Shown here: positions 26,330-34,971 of the stretch, in pieces
Position numbering within the stretch: position 1 is the first letter of the stretch
How the letters are laid out: each line of letters opens with the position of its first letter
Assembly (NCBI GenBank): GCA_024234635.1
Contig: JACKNX010000013.1
Location: forward strand, 1 to 64,000
Direction: 5' to 3'
Length of the DNA stretch: 64,000 nt
DNA from: Pseudomonadales bacterium
GTDB taxonomy: Bacteria > Pseudomonadota > Gammaproteobacteria > Pseudomonadales > Azotimanducaceae
The notes under the pieces: generated by a model
Seen by the model: only the letters and a program-made list of their open reading frames with translations
What the model was told of the DNA's origin: nothing
Database searches by the model: none
Translations under genes and position numbers: made by a program

Positions 26330-27018
26330 GGACTCACCCTCCGGTTTCCAGGCTCTGAGTAATCCCAAATATACGCCTCGTTCAGCGCGTACCGGAAGCG
26401 ATAACCCGGGTAGCTGCCTTTATAGACGTTGTCGTCGGTATCCAGGTACCACACCGCGCCATTCGGCAAGGTCACGGCCAGGACGGCGTGATGCCCGTGC
26501 GCCATGCGGTCATGGAGCACGGCAACGCGCATCGCTTCGGCTGGCAACGCCAGCTCCCGTAACAGAAAGTACTTGGCGGTGGCGTAGTCCTCGCAATCGC
26601 CACCCTGATCCAGAAAGCCGAGCAGGGAACGCCAGGCGGAACGCAATTGCACGGAGCCACCCCCATCCAGGGCTTTGTGGTACGGGCCGTCGACGCGGTA
26701 GCGCCGGCGGTTGACGAAATGGTTCACGAGCCGGACGCGGCGTTCGGCATCAAGTGCGCGGGCGCGCGTGAGCAGCGTCTGCACCGCGCGCATGGAGGAA
26801 GTACAGGAAGCCGAGGCGTCACAGGTGCGAAATTGCCGCAGCTCAGCGGCGTGATCCCTGAGTGCGGCGTCCCATCCGGAGAGCGCGGCGGCTGGTGCCA
26901 GTGGTGGCAGCGCAAAGTTCAGGGAAGCGGCGCACAACGGAGTGGGCATCAGCGTCAGCCACAGGCGCAGAAGAACCTGCGGCAATCCGCTGCTGGCGTC
27001 GCGGGATCGTTTCGACAT
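26326..27018 (-). CDS. Transglutaminase-like cysteine peptidase (BTLCP, LapG-like)
   Basis: 230 residues from the ATG at 27018 (GAGGGGG upstream) with a signal-type N-terminus ending near CAAS. The triad of bacterial transglutaminase-like cysteine peptidases is visible: C142 in GGDCEDYATAKYF, H177 in GHHAVLAV and D193 in WYLDTDD. LapG, the best-known relative, is a periplasmic protease that clips a large surface adhesin to release it from cells. Here the gene lies about 6 kb from the export cluster of a giant surface protein, but hemN and zwf intervene and no LapD-type receptor was seen. Adhesin cleavage is therefore plausible, not shown. Confidence 0.88.
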   Translation of the reverse strand: MSKRSRDASSGLPQVLLRLWLTLMPTPLCAASLNFALPPLAPAAALSGWDAALRDHAAELRQFRTCDASASCTSSMRAVQTLLTRARALDAERRVRLVNHFVNRRRYRVDGPYHKALDGGGSVQLRSAWRSLLGFLDQGGDCEDYATAKYFLLRELALPAEAMRVAVLHDRMAHGHHAVLAVTLPNGAVWYLDTDDNVYKGSYPGYRFRYALNEAYIWDYSEPGNRRVSP

Positions 27019-27308
27019 CGCTGTCCCCCTCAAGCCACACGGCCGGGCGATGGGTTGGCGAAGTGTACCTGATCGATAGCAACTGCCACGCCTGGCGGCC
27101 CGTGCGGTCTGCCAGACTACGGGGTGTCGATCGCGGGCTGCCGCAGCCTTGAGGGGGCGTTCCCGGCGGCCTATAGTCCAGTGGTCCGGATACCGTCCCG
27201 AGCACAAGTTCCGAGGTGCGGCACGTGTACCCGGTGAGTAGGCGCACCGACGAGCCGCGGCCGCTGCCAGCGGTGATTCGGTGTCCGTGTCCGCCAGCGG
27301 GGTGGCGT

Positions 27309-28475
27309 ATGCTGACAATGCAACGACGACATCACCTATCGGTCACCCTGTTTGCCGTTCTGCTGGCAGGCTGCGTGACCCTGGATCGCCCCGGGCCGCT
27401 ACCCGAGATGCCCTGGCATCTGGTGGATGGCGCGGCGCTGTTCGGCACCGCGGTCGATGCGGACGAAGCGCCAGCCCGGGATGTTCTCGAGATCACGCCG
27501 GCCATGCAGTCGTTCGTTGCCGACAGCGTGGCGGAAGGGCGTTTGTCGGTCATGCGCCTGAAGCGATTGATCCGCAAGCTCGACGACGCCGGCTTCTTTG
27601 CGAGGCTCTACACCTCCACCGCCACCTACACCGCCGCGGAGACGTTTGCGCATCAGCAGGGCAACTGTCTCTCGTACACCAATCTGTTTGTTGCGCTCGC
27701 CCGCGAAGCACGCCTGCAGGTGCATTACCAGATGGTTGATGTGCCACCCACCTGGGACGCGGACGCCGGGCTGCTGATCCGCAACAACCATATCAACGTC
27801 GTGGTCAGCGGCGTCCGCTTCTACGACAGCAATGCCTCGACGTATACGGTGGATTTCAACGATGTCGACCCGGCTCCGGAGTTTACGCGCCGGCGGGTAT
27901 CTGATGCCTATGCGCTCTCGCTGTACTACGCCAACCGCTCGGTGGAGCTGCTGCGCGCGGGCGAGGATCGCATCGCGTTCGCCCACTTGCGGCGTGCGCT
28001 CTTGATTGCGCCGGGCAACATGGATCTGTGGCTGAATCTTGCGGCTTTCTATTCCCGTGCGGGAAGGACGGCGGACGCCGTTGCGCTGTTCGCGGCGGTG
28101 GAGCGTGCCGAGCCGGACAATCGCACGGCGCAGTCCGGGTTGGCACGCAGCTACGCAAATCTCGGCGAACAGGCGCTGGCGCGGCAATACGAAGGCAAGG
28201 TACGCAGCTACCAGCAACGTAATCCCTACTATCATCTGGCCATCGCCCAACATGAATACGAACGGGCGGACTATGTCGCCTCGCTGGCGGCCATTGAGCA
28301 GGCGATTGCGCTGAAACGCCGTAATGCCCGCTTCTATTTCATGAAAGCCCTGGCGGAGGACCGGCTGGGAAGGGCGGAAGATGCCCGGACGAGCCTTGCC
28401 CACGCGCGACGGCTGGGTGACGTTTCCGATCTGGCGCGTCGTTACCTGTCAACGCTGGACGATCTCAGCGGCTGA
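27309..28475 (+). CDS. Lipoprotein with transglutaminase-like and TPR domains
   Basis: 388 residues. The lipobox LLAGC ends at C22, so it should be membrane-anchored outside the cytoplasm. A transglutaminase-core-like segment has QGNCLSYTNLFVALAREA with the candidate Cys, followed by NNHINVVV with the candidate His and a later VDFNDVD Asp. The C-terminal half is a series of TPR helices (LWLNLAAFYSRAGRTADAVALF). It is divergent from the LapG-like gene across a 290-bp spacer. It may be a peptidase or cross-linking factor acting on envelope proteins; the reaction is not known. Confidence 0.85.
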   Translation: MLTMQRRHHLSVTLFAVLLAGCVTLDRPGPLPEMPWHLVDGAALFGTAVDADEAPARDVLEITPAMQSFVADSVAEGRLSVMRLKRLIRKLDDAGFFARLYTSTATYTAAETFAHQQGNCLSYTNLFVALAREARLQVHYQMVDVPPTWDADAGLLIRNNHINVVVSGVRFYDSNASTYTVDFNDVDPAPEFTRRRVSDAYALSLYYANRSVELLRAGEDRIAFAHLRRALLIAPGNMDLWLNLAAFYSRAGRTADAVALFAAVERAEPDNRTAQSGLARSYANLGEQALARQYEGKVRSYQQRNPYYHLAIAQHEYERADYVASLAAIEQAIALKRRNARFYFMKALAEDRLGRAEDARTSLAHARRLGDVSDLARRYLSTLDDLSG

Positions 28476-28508
28476 GTGCTGTGGCGCGTGCATCGGATGC
28501 GCCGATCC

Positions 28509-29111
28509 TTATGGCGGCCCCGCGAGTAGTACATCGAGACTCTTTGACACCAGCCGGGAGAGCCTCCGGCGGGAGGTACCACCTCGCGCCCGCAATGCAA
28601 CGCTCTGCAGCAGGGCATGCAGCAACTGCGCGGTTGTGCGCGTATCCGTCTGGCGGGGCAGTTCGCCGGCCTCCACGGCGAGCGCGAGTCGGTTGGCGAG
28701 CAGCAGATCGAGTTCGTCGATGACTGCAGCGTAGACATCCCGCAGCGACGTGTCGTTGAGCACTTCCGCGGGCGCCGTGCATACCAGCATGCAGCCGCGG
28801 GGCGGCGTGTCGGCAAAATAGGTGTCGAGCGCGGCACGGAAGAACGCCTCCAACTCGCGGCGAACTGTCTGTCGCCCGGCCAGCGTGTGCGCCGCGGCAC
28901 TGCGCATGTGTCCGCAGAACTGCGCCAGTGCCGCGCGGTACAGCGTCGCCTTGTCACCGAAGGCGGCGTAGATGCTCGGGCGGTTCAGTGCCATCGCGCC
29001 CGCCACATCGTCCAGCGAGGTGGCGCTGAACCCCTTGCACCAGAATACGGCGCCAGCCTTCGCCAATGCCTGCTCCGCATCAAACGTTCTTGGGCGACCC
29101 CGACCTGGCAT
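28509..29111 (-). CDS. TetR/AcrR family transcriptional regulator
   Basis: 200 residues starting MPGRGRPRTFD at the ATG at 29111. The N-terminal helix-turn-helix is clear (AGAVFWCKGFSATSLDDVAGAMALNRPSIYAAFGDK), followed by an all-helical ligand domain. It is divergent from a glutathione-transferase-like gene at 29216 with a 104-bp AT-rich gap that holds a small inverted repeat, the usual layout for a repressor controlling itself and its neighbour. The effector is unknown. Confidence 0.93.
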   Translation of the reverse strand: MPGRGRPRTFDAEQALAKAGAVFWCKGFSATSLDDVAGAMALNRPSIYAAFGDKATLYRAALAQFCGHMRSAAAHTLAGRQTVRRELEAFFRAALDTYFADTPPRGCMLVCTAPAEVLNDTSLRDVYAAVIDELDLLLANRLALAVEAGELPRQTDTRTTAQLLHALLQSVALRARGGTSRRRLSRLVSKSLDVLLAGPP

Positions 29112-29133
29112 GCAGATTCTCCCGTGAAAACCG

Positions 29134-29185
29134 TTGAATAATATACTGAATCGCATTTAAATCACGGACTCTGAATATATGTTCA
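29134..29185. promoter_or_regulatory. Candidate promoter and operator between tetR-type and GST-type genes
   Basis: On the plus strand TTGAAT (29134-29139) and TTAAAT (29157-29162) are 17 bp apart, an acceptable sigma70 pair for the GST-like gene. Just downstream, TGAATATATGTTCA (29172-29185) is an inverted repeat with TGAA/TTCA arms that could bind the divergent TetR protein near the transcription start. Match quality is modest. Confidence 0.4.
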
Positions 29186-29215
29186 TATCAGTACAAAAAA
29201 AGAACGGAAGCGGCT

Positions 29216-30142
29216 ATGCGCATAGACAATCCACCCAACGGCCTGGTGCCCCGGTTGCAGGGGTTGCATCTGTTTCACTTCGATGGCGCCCCCTGCGCGC
29301 AGCGGGTGCGCTTTGCGCTGGCGGAGAAGGGGCTCAGCCGGGGCCGTGAGGTGGCTTACGATGCGGACGACCCTCACGCCAACGGTTGCGATGCGGGCAC
29401 CTGGACCAGCCGCCACGTGTCCCTGGTGCGCAAGGAGCACTTCACACCGTTCTACGCCGGCATCCAGCCGAATCTGGTGGTGCCGGCACTCGTCCACGAC
29501 GGGCAGCTGCACATCGAGTCGATGGATATCATCCGCTATCTGGACGACTGCTTTGGCGGGGAACCGCTGTTACCGCGGGAGGGGGATGCGGCACGGCAAG
29601 AGACCGTTGCGCTGACGGAGGAGGGCGAACGATTGCACCGCAGTATCCGGTTCGTGACGTTTCGCTGGGGACTTGGGCGGCTGGGGCGGTTGAACGCGGC
29701 GGAGGAGGCCAATCTGCACGCCCTGCTCAAGCAGGCGCCTGACGCGGAGCAGCTCATCGACTTCTACGGCGACTACGATGCGGATGCCATCCCACTTCGC
29801 GTGTACGAACATCATCTGCTGGCGCTGCACGCCGCCTTTTCCCGGCTGGATGCCCGCCTGGCCGACGGCCGCGTCTTTCTTGCCGGCGATGCCATCACCA
29901 TGGCGGACGTTCTCTGGGCCATGAAGACGCTGCGTCTCGATGAGTGTGGCTATCCCTTCGCAACAACGCATCCGAACTGGTGGCGGTGGTTCCAGCGGGT
30001 GCAGCAGCGACCGGCGTTCCGGAGCGGTGTGATGGAGCGGCATCGCCGCATGAACACGCTGTTTCGCGCCAAGTCGCGCCTGGAGTCGCTGTTCGGCCGC
30101 GGACTGCGGCGGGGATTACACGACGCGCTGGCGGCCGTGTGA
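29216..30142 (+). CDS. Glutathione S-transferase family protein
   Basis: 308 residues with a thioredoxin-like N-terminal GST domain (LFHFDGAPCAQRVRFALAEKGL, later NLVVPALVHDGQLHIESMDIIRYLDD) and an all-helical C-terminal domain (FLAGDAITMADVLWAM). The PCAQR context places a cysteine at the usual catalytic position, as in omega/beta-type or chloroaromatic-degrading GSTs. GGA lies upstream of the ATG at 29216. Divergent from the TetR regulator that probably controls it. Likely cytosolic detoxification or ring-product metabolism. Confidence 0.9.
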   Translation: MRIDNPPNGLVPRLQGLHLFHFDGAPCAQRVRFALAEKGLSRGREVAYDADDPHANGCDAGTWTSRHVSLVRKEHFTPFYAGIQPNLVVPALVHDGQLHIESMDIIRYLDDCFGGEPLLPREGDAARQETVALTEEGERLHRSIRFVTFRWGLGRLGRLNAAEEANLHALLKQAPDAEQLIDFYGDYDADAIPLRVYEHHLLALHAAFSRLDARLADGRVFLAGDAITMADVLWAMKTLRLDECGYPFATTHPNWWRWFQRVQQRPAFRSGVMERHRRMNTLFRAKSRLESLFGRGLRRGLHDALAAV

Positions 30143-30185
30143 GGCAGGCTGAGAGGCGACAAACCTTAGGCGGGCTGCGCCTGGT

Positions 30186-30998
30186 CTATCCATCCCCGTG
30201 GCCGTCGTCGACACCTGCCGATGGTTGCGGATGCTGGTGTCCGGATCGCGGGTGATGGAGTGGCGGCAGGTACCGCCGTCGCGGACGACGGCGTTGCATC
30301 AGGAGTCCGGACAGGACCAGGAACAGCAGGCAGACCCCGGCGACGTTGACCACCAGCACGCCGACGGTGCCGAACAGGCGCCCGCTGTGCAGGTCCTGCA
30401 GCAGACGTTCAGCGGTAAGAAGCCGGGCCCTGGCGCGATTGCGATAGGCATTGGCGGCAAGCTCGGGTAGCGGTGCGACCGTCAGCCACTGGGTGTGATC
30501 CGGCTGGGCGGGCAACGCTGGAAAGTTCACCAGTTCCGCATCGGCGCCAATGTATCCTGACATTGTCTGAATGACAATGCCCTCGGTGCTGGTGCCGATA
30601 CGCACGATGCCGTCGGGTTGCGCGATGCGGTCGACCACCGCGCCGGAGTCCGGGGACAGCAGCAGCAGCTCGCTCTCACCGGCGACGACCAGCAAATCCG
30701 CTATTTTGATACTCCCACGCAGACCATCGAGGGGGATGGGTGGTGCGCCATCGATATAAAGCATGTTGTCGAAACTGGTGACATTGCCGTCGCCGAGCAC
30801 CGCGCCGTCGGCGCGCAGCCCGTACCAGTCCAGCAGCCACGTGCTGGAAATGAAGCGGTTCCCCAGATCCAGTTCCGCGGGAAACTGTAGTGGCAGGCCG
30901 GTAAGGGTGAGAAACAGGAGAAAGCCCGCCGCGCACAGCCCCGTCAGGCGGTGCCAGCGGCGCAGGCGTTGGGCTGGCTGACGACGGCTGCCTCGCAC
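30186..30998 (-). CDS. PepSY-associated membrane protein
   Basis: 270 residues with an N-terminal helix (LTGLCAAGFLLFLTLTGLPL), a periplasmic region, and a second helix (GTVGVLVVNVAGVCLLFLVLSG) preceded by LLQDLHSGRLFG, the PepSY-TM hallmark with a probable haem or metal-binding His. The cytoplasmic tail is rich in Arg and His. It is the last gene after the porin and the FMN-binding protein. Family members often act as transmembrane electron conduits in iron reduction or uptake; the upstream Fur-like site supports that role here. Confidence 0.87.
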   Translation of the reverse strand: MRGSRRQPAQRLRRWHRLTGLCAAGFLLFLTLTGLPLQFPAELDLGNRFISSTWLLDWYGLRADGAVLGDGNVTSFDNMLYIDGAPPIPLDGLRGSIKIADLLVVAGESELLLLSPDSGAVVDRIAQPDGIVRIGTSTEGIVIQTMSGYIGADAELVNFPALPAQPDHTQWLTVAPLPELAANAYRNRARARLLTAERLLQDLHSGRLFGTVGVLVVNVAGVCLLFLVLSGLLMQRRRPRRRYLPPLHHPRSGHQHPQPSAGVDDGHGDG

Positions 30999-31002
30999 GC
31001 GA

Positions 31003-31581
31003 TCAGGGAGACGTTGCCAGCACCGCGGCGGTGTGACCTCGACTGGCCCCCAGCAGCAGGGCGATCGTTGCCATGCGGGTCATGGCACGCACGGAAAGGG
31101 TGGCGCCGGTAATGCCGTCCACCGTACTGTTCAGATTGCCCTGGGGGTCAAGCAGGGCGCCATCAAACTGGCGGGTGAAAAAGGGCTGGCGTACTTCCCA
31201 GCCGCGACTCTCACGGAACACCAGAACGCGGACATCGCGGATCACGGCCGCCTCCAGAACGATGCCCGCGGTAATGGGCTGGTCTTTGCCAATGGCGTCA
31301 AGGATCCAGGCGGAGCGCTGACCCTGCTGCCAGTAGCGCACGCGAGGCGGTGGTGGCGCACCAAGGATCTGCGCGACCCGGGTGCGCAGGTCACCTGTGA
31401 GCCAGAGAACCTGGGCCGGCGGCACACCGCCTGGAAATACGTCAGCCAGGAAGTCATCAGGTGTCTGGTACGTGTCGGCAGCCCGGGCCGCCGATACCCC
31501 GGGCCACGTCCCGGCCGTCATCAGCAGGGCCGCAAGCAGCCGGGCGGCAAGCAGCCGGGCGGAAAACCATGGCATTGGCAT
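31003..31581 (-). CDS. Secreted FMN-binding domain protein
   Basis: 192 residues from the ATG at 31581 (ATG at 31575 also possible). A signal peptide ends near SAARAA. The flavinylation motif DGITGAT has its acceptor threonine at about T161; in this family FMN is attached covalently by an ApbE-type transferase. Together with the downstream PepSY protein, 4 bp away, it forms a likely extracytosolic flavin-based electron-transfer pair. No apbE gene is seen in the window. Confidence 0.88.
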   Translation of the reverse strand: MPMPWFSARLLAARLLAALLMTAGTWPGVSAARAADTYQTPDDFLADVFPGGVPPAQVLWLTGDLRTRVAQILGAPPPPRVRYWQQGQRSAWILDAIGKDQPITAGIVLEAAVIRDVRVLVFRESRGWEVRQPFFTRQFDGALLDPQGNLNSTVDGITGATLSVRAMTRMATIALLLGASRGHTAAVLATSP

Positions 31582-31637
31582 CCGTGAATTCTGCGCCGGG
31601 CGGCACGGACGCGTAAACCGACACGTAAACCGGCCCA

Positions 31638-32879
31638 TCAGAACTGGAAGCCGATGCCGAGGTCGAAGCCGTCGAAGTCCCGGCCCCGATCCGCCGCGCG
31701 CCGGTGCTCGCGCGAGCGCCAGTCCGCCTTCACCACCACCTGGTCGTGTGGCCAGAAGTTGAAGCCGACTTCCCATTGTTTGAACTGATCCCGGCTGCGG
31801 GCGCCATCGAGATACTCGTACCGGCCGTAGAAGCCCCAGTCCGTTGCGCCGGCGGCCAGACGGAACGACGGCTCCACGTACCAGCCGTTCTGCTGGTCCG
31901 CGCCGGCCAGCTTCACGGCGTCGCCGCTCAGATCCCAGTGTGCCCACAAGGCCCGCAGGGTGAATGGACCCCGGGTGAAAATGCCGTGCGCGCTCAGCAG
32001 ATCCGCGCTGCCGAGCCCATCGCCGGCGACCTGACTGGCGTCCAGTTCGTGGTGCCAGCTTGCCGACAGCTCAAGGCCCGGATAACCGGTATATTTCACA
32101 CGCCCGGTCCAGGCGAGGTCGTTGGCGGTGGATTCGGCGACTTTCTGTCGACCGCTGCGGATACGGAAAGCGTCACCTCCCGTAACAGGCGTGGCGAGTC
32201 CGGAATGCACGGCAAGATCCCAGGAGATGCCGTTGTCGTAGTACCCGCGCATGGCAGCGCCACCTTCCCACCAGGTACTGGGAATGATGATGCTCTCGAC
32301 GTCGTTGCGTTCCACCCCGTAGAAGGTGGTTGGCTCGTGGGTTTCGTTGAGGATGCCGATAGGTACCAGGAACAGGCCACCGCGCGCGTAGTGGCGGCCG
32401 TCGAGATCGAACTCGACGTACGCCTGTTCGACCTCCACTTCACCAGGCGCACCGTCACCGACCAGGGCATGCTCGACCTCCAGTTCGGAGTAGAACTTGA
32501 TGCGGTCGCTGAAGGTGTGATTGACGAACAGCACATAGCGGTGATTGTCGATTTCCCGTGAGGCGCCGCCAGCGTCCGTATCCAGGTTGTTGTAGTGCAT
32601 TTCGCCATAGCCACCGATGCGGGTGGTGGTGTCCGGTACGGCGGCGGTTTCCATGTACTGCGCCGTGGCGTCCAGGCGCTCCTCGGCGATGGTGATCTGA
32701 CGGTTGGTCCCGGCGAGTGCTTCCCGTGTCGTCTTCAGCTCGGCGCGCAGTTCCGCGATTTCGGCCTGCTGCGTCTGCACGGTCTGCCACAGGCGCGCGA
32801 GGTCGTCGGCGGTGGGTGTGGGCGCGGCCACGGCGGGCGCGGCGGCAAGCAGGGTGGCGATGGCGACGGCTGGCTTCAT
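31638..32879 (-). CDS. Outer-membrane porin-like protein with N-terminal coiled coil
   Basis: 413 residues: signal peptide (ending AVAA), a short coiled coil (LWQTVQTQQAEIAELRAELK) and a beta-barrel with alternating aromatic/polar strands ending in FDLGIGFQF, with the terminal Phe typical of outer-membrane proteins. It is first in the porin/FMN-binding/PepSY operon and directly behind a Fur-box-like promoter. It probably lets an iron complex or other substrate through the outer membrane. Confidence 0.88.
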   Translation of the reverse strand: MKPAVAIATLLAAAPAVAAPTPTADDLARLWQTVQTQQAEIAELRAELKTTREALAGTNRQITIAEERLDATAQYMETAAVPDTTTRIGGYGEMHYNNLDTDAGGASREIDNHRYVLFVNHTFSDRIKFYSELEVEHALVGDGAPGEVEVEQAYVEFDLDGRHYARGGLFLVPIGILNETHEPTTFYGVERNDVESIIIPSTWWEGGAAMRGYYDNGISWDLAVHSGLATPVTGGDAFRIRSGRQKVAESTANDLAWTGRVKYTGYPGLELSASWHHELDASQVAGDGLGSADLLSAHGIFTRGPFTLRALWAHWDLSGDAVKLAGADQQNGWYVEPSFRLAAGATDWGFYGRYEYLDGARSRDQFKQWEVGFNFWPHDQVVVKADWRSREHRRAADRGRDFDGFDLGIGFQF

Positions 32880-32906
32880 GTGGGTGTCCAGGGAGGAAGA
32901 GGGGGC

Positions 32907-32944
32907 ATTCTAGTTTGCGTAAATACGAATGCAAATAATTATCA
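32907..32944 (-). promoter_or_regulatory. Sigma70 promoter overlapped by a Fur-box-like site
   Basis: On the minus strand TTGCAT (32934-32929) and TAGAAT (32912-32907) are separated by 16 bp, about 30 bp before the porin ATG. The site TGCAAATAATTATCA (32930-32944, plus strand) matches the 7-1-7 Fur consensus TGATAATNATTATCA at 12 of 14 defined positions and covers the -35 element. Repression by iron-bound Fur is the natural reading. Confidence 0.75.
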
Positions 32945-33119
32945 TTTAAAAACTGGCGGGCCGGGGCAGGGATTCGCGACGCCGTCGCGAAAAGACCGAC
33001 AACACACTGAATTACCTTGATTTTTTACTTTCCCATGAGGCAATCCGGCAGGAAGCAGGACGGCACTTCCATACGGATGCCGGGATGGACACCTGGCCGA
33101 AGGCGCTTTCGAAGCAGGT

Positions 33120-34169
33120 TCAGCGTGGACGCATCCAACCTGCCAGGTGGCGTTGGAACAGCCACTCGGCGATTGCGAACCGGGCGTCACCGCCCTCCGC
33201 CAGAAGATCCGCATAGGCCAGCAGTGGAGCGAGACGCGGATTGGCGAAGCTGAGGTGGGCGGTATTCCAGAACGGCCGTCTCACGGTCAGATGCGCGCCA
33301 TCGTCGGGTCCTGCGGTCTGGACGAGGCCCGCCGCGATCAGGAACCGCGCAGGCAGCGTGCTGGCATGAAGTGTGAGCCGGACCGGTTTCCAGTCCGCGC
33401 CCAGGCGCTTTGCCGCAGCTTCGCCACCCCAGACCTGGGCGTGCATGTCCACGGGCCACGTTGCCCAGGACTCCGGGTGATCGCTGCGGTAACTGGCTCG
33501 CAGGCTGGCCGGACGCAGTCGCGCGGCCCAGGTCATGACCCAGTCGTCCAGAAGGCGGCGATCCGGCGTCATATGGCGCATCGGCCCGTCTCCGCCGAGG
33601 CAACCCCGTGCGCGCAGGGCTTCCAGGACCCCCGGCACCACGCCCAGCGCGACGCCACTGGCGGCGGCGATCGCGCGTTGCGAGCGGGCAGCGAGGTCCG
33701 GCTCGCAGAGCAGGGTGAATACAACCTTTGCCCCCGCAGCGGTTTCCAGACGCCCGGCCCTGGTACGCGGCGACCGTACCGATCGGTTGCCGGTCAGCCG
33801 CACGAAGACACCGGGTGCCCGTAGAAACGCATTCCCGGCGGCATCGGCATAGGGCTGGTTTCTGTCGCGCAGAACCGTTGTGACGGTCTCTGAAAGATGC
33901 GGTGCGATCAGGATGGGCTGCCCGTCTGGCCAACGTTGCCTGTCCAGCCGACCGCTGAGAACCGCCAGTGTGGATGGCTTGACGTCATCCCGGCACAACA
34001 CGGGCCAACTCAATTCCGGCGCCCCGGGGGCGGTGGCGATCGCAAGTCGCTGGCCGGACTGTCGTGTCTGCGCAGCACGCGGCGATGGTGCGGTGGTGGC
34101 CTCTATACCGGCCTCGCGCAGCACACCCGCCACGGTCTCCAGCAGACGAATCGCGCGTTGACTGTTCAT
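33120..34169 (-). CDS. AbiEi-like (type IV antitoxin family) winged-helix protein
   Basis: 349 residues. The middle contains PYADAAGNAFLRAPGVFVRLTGNR, characteristic of the COG4861/AbiEi_2 family of predicted antitoxin-type regulators, followed by a winged-helix-like segment (LAARSQRAIAAASGVALGVVPGVLEALRARG). No AbiEii-type nucleotidyltransferase toxin is next to it, so it may be an orphan regulator. Flanking genes are unrelated (iron operon; Rieske oxygenases). Confidence 0.75.
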   Translation of the reverse strand: MNSQRAIRLLETVAGVLREAGIEATTAPSPRAAQTRQSGQRLAIATAPGAPELSWPVLCRDDVKPSTLAVLSGRLDRQRWPDGQPILIAPHLSETVTTVLRDRNQPYADAAGNAFLRAPGVFVRLTGNRSVRSPRTRAGRLETAAGAKVVFTLLCEPDLAARSQRAIAAASGVALGVVPGVLEALRARGCLGGDGPMRHMTPDRRLLDDWVMTWAARLRPASLRASYRSDHPESWATWPVDMHAQVWGGEAAAKRLGADWKPVRLTLHASTLPARFLIAAGLVQTAGPDDGAHLTVRRPFWNTAHLSFANPRLAPLLAYADLLAEGGDARFAIAEWLFQRHLAGWMRPR

Positions 34170-34971
34170 GTTCCGGAGTCTAGTTCACCTGTCGTGAACA
34201 GCCATTTCACGTGAACGACACTGCGGGAATTGCTGCGAAAATGCAGCTATCTGATTGTTTTACTTCGTCAATTTGACTGAGACGTTCTCCGGGCGGGTGG
34301 TGGTTGCGACGCAGTTTTGCATGGCGATGGAGCACTGTGTTTCCGTTTGTTCAGGTTCGGGTGGAGTTCACGCGGGCCGGAAAACGCCAACGTTTCACGT
34401 GGCACATTGACTGACGTGTCAGTCAACGAACGGGGCGGCGGGCTGAATTTGTACTGGTGAGCCGCGTCTGTTTTTGTCTTTTCGGAACCCGGGGCAGGTC
34501 TGCTGTGCAGCCCCGATTCAACGGACTTACCTGGAAGTAACGTTTTCCCGCCTGTCGGGTGCCTTGCTTCCGCCGCGTCTCAGCCAGTTCCCCTGCACGC
34601 AGCACCAGGGAGAAACCATCGCGCATGCCGGTTGTTCCGACGTCGCGGCGCGCCCCTGCGCGGCCCGAACGCCAGAATTGTCCGCGGGCGGCGCAGGGAA
34701 TGATCGAGGCGATTGGTGGCACGACAGTCAGACCACCGGCGGATCCGACTGCCGGTACACAGGCAAGCGGCTTGCGTCCATCCGGCTGTCGGTCCGGTAC
34801 CATCGCTGCGCGCGATGGACCCTGGTTTCGACGTCAATTCACCGGGCGGCGCACCAGCCACTGATGCCGGTTGATTGCAACGGGCACCGCGTCTACTGTC
34901 GTGCTGGCGAGAGATCGCCGGACACCACCGTCCGGCAATTGAGACAAACAACCGCAGGGGAGTACATCGTC
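34170..34971. other. Long spacer upstream of the Rieske operon
   Basis: About 800 bp without a convincing gene. A minus-strand frame at 34423-34803 and plus-strand frames here have no recognisable domains and high Arg/Pro content. The main feature is a 20-bp palindrome at 34407-34426. A ribosome site (GGGGAG, about 34957-34962) lies at the right end for the first Rieske gene. The leader between palindrome and start codon is long (about 545 bp); an unrecognised small gene or RNA cannot be excluded. Confidence 0.5.
34407..34426. promoter_or_regulatory. 20-bp operator-like palindrome
   Basis: TTGACTGACGTGTCAGTCAA has 9-bp perfect arms around a GT centre. The form TTGACTGAC-NN-GTCAGTCAA is typical of TetR-family operators. 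It is upstream of the plus-strand Rieske oxygenase genes and downstream of no TetR gene; the closest one in the window is at 28509-29111, whose own spacer lacks this sequence. Confidence 0.7.
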
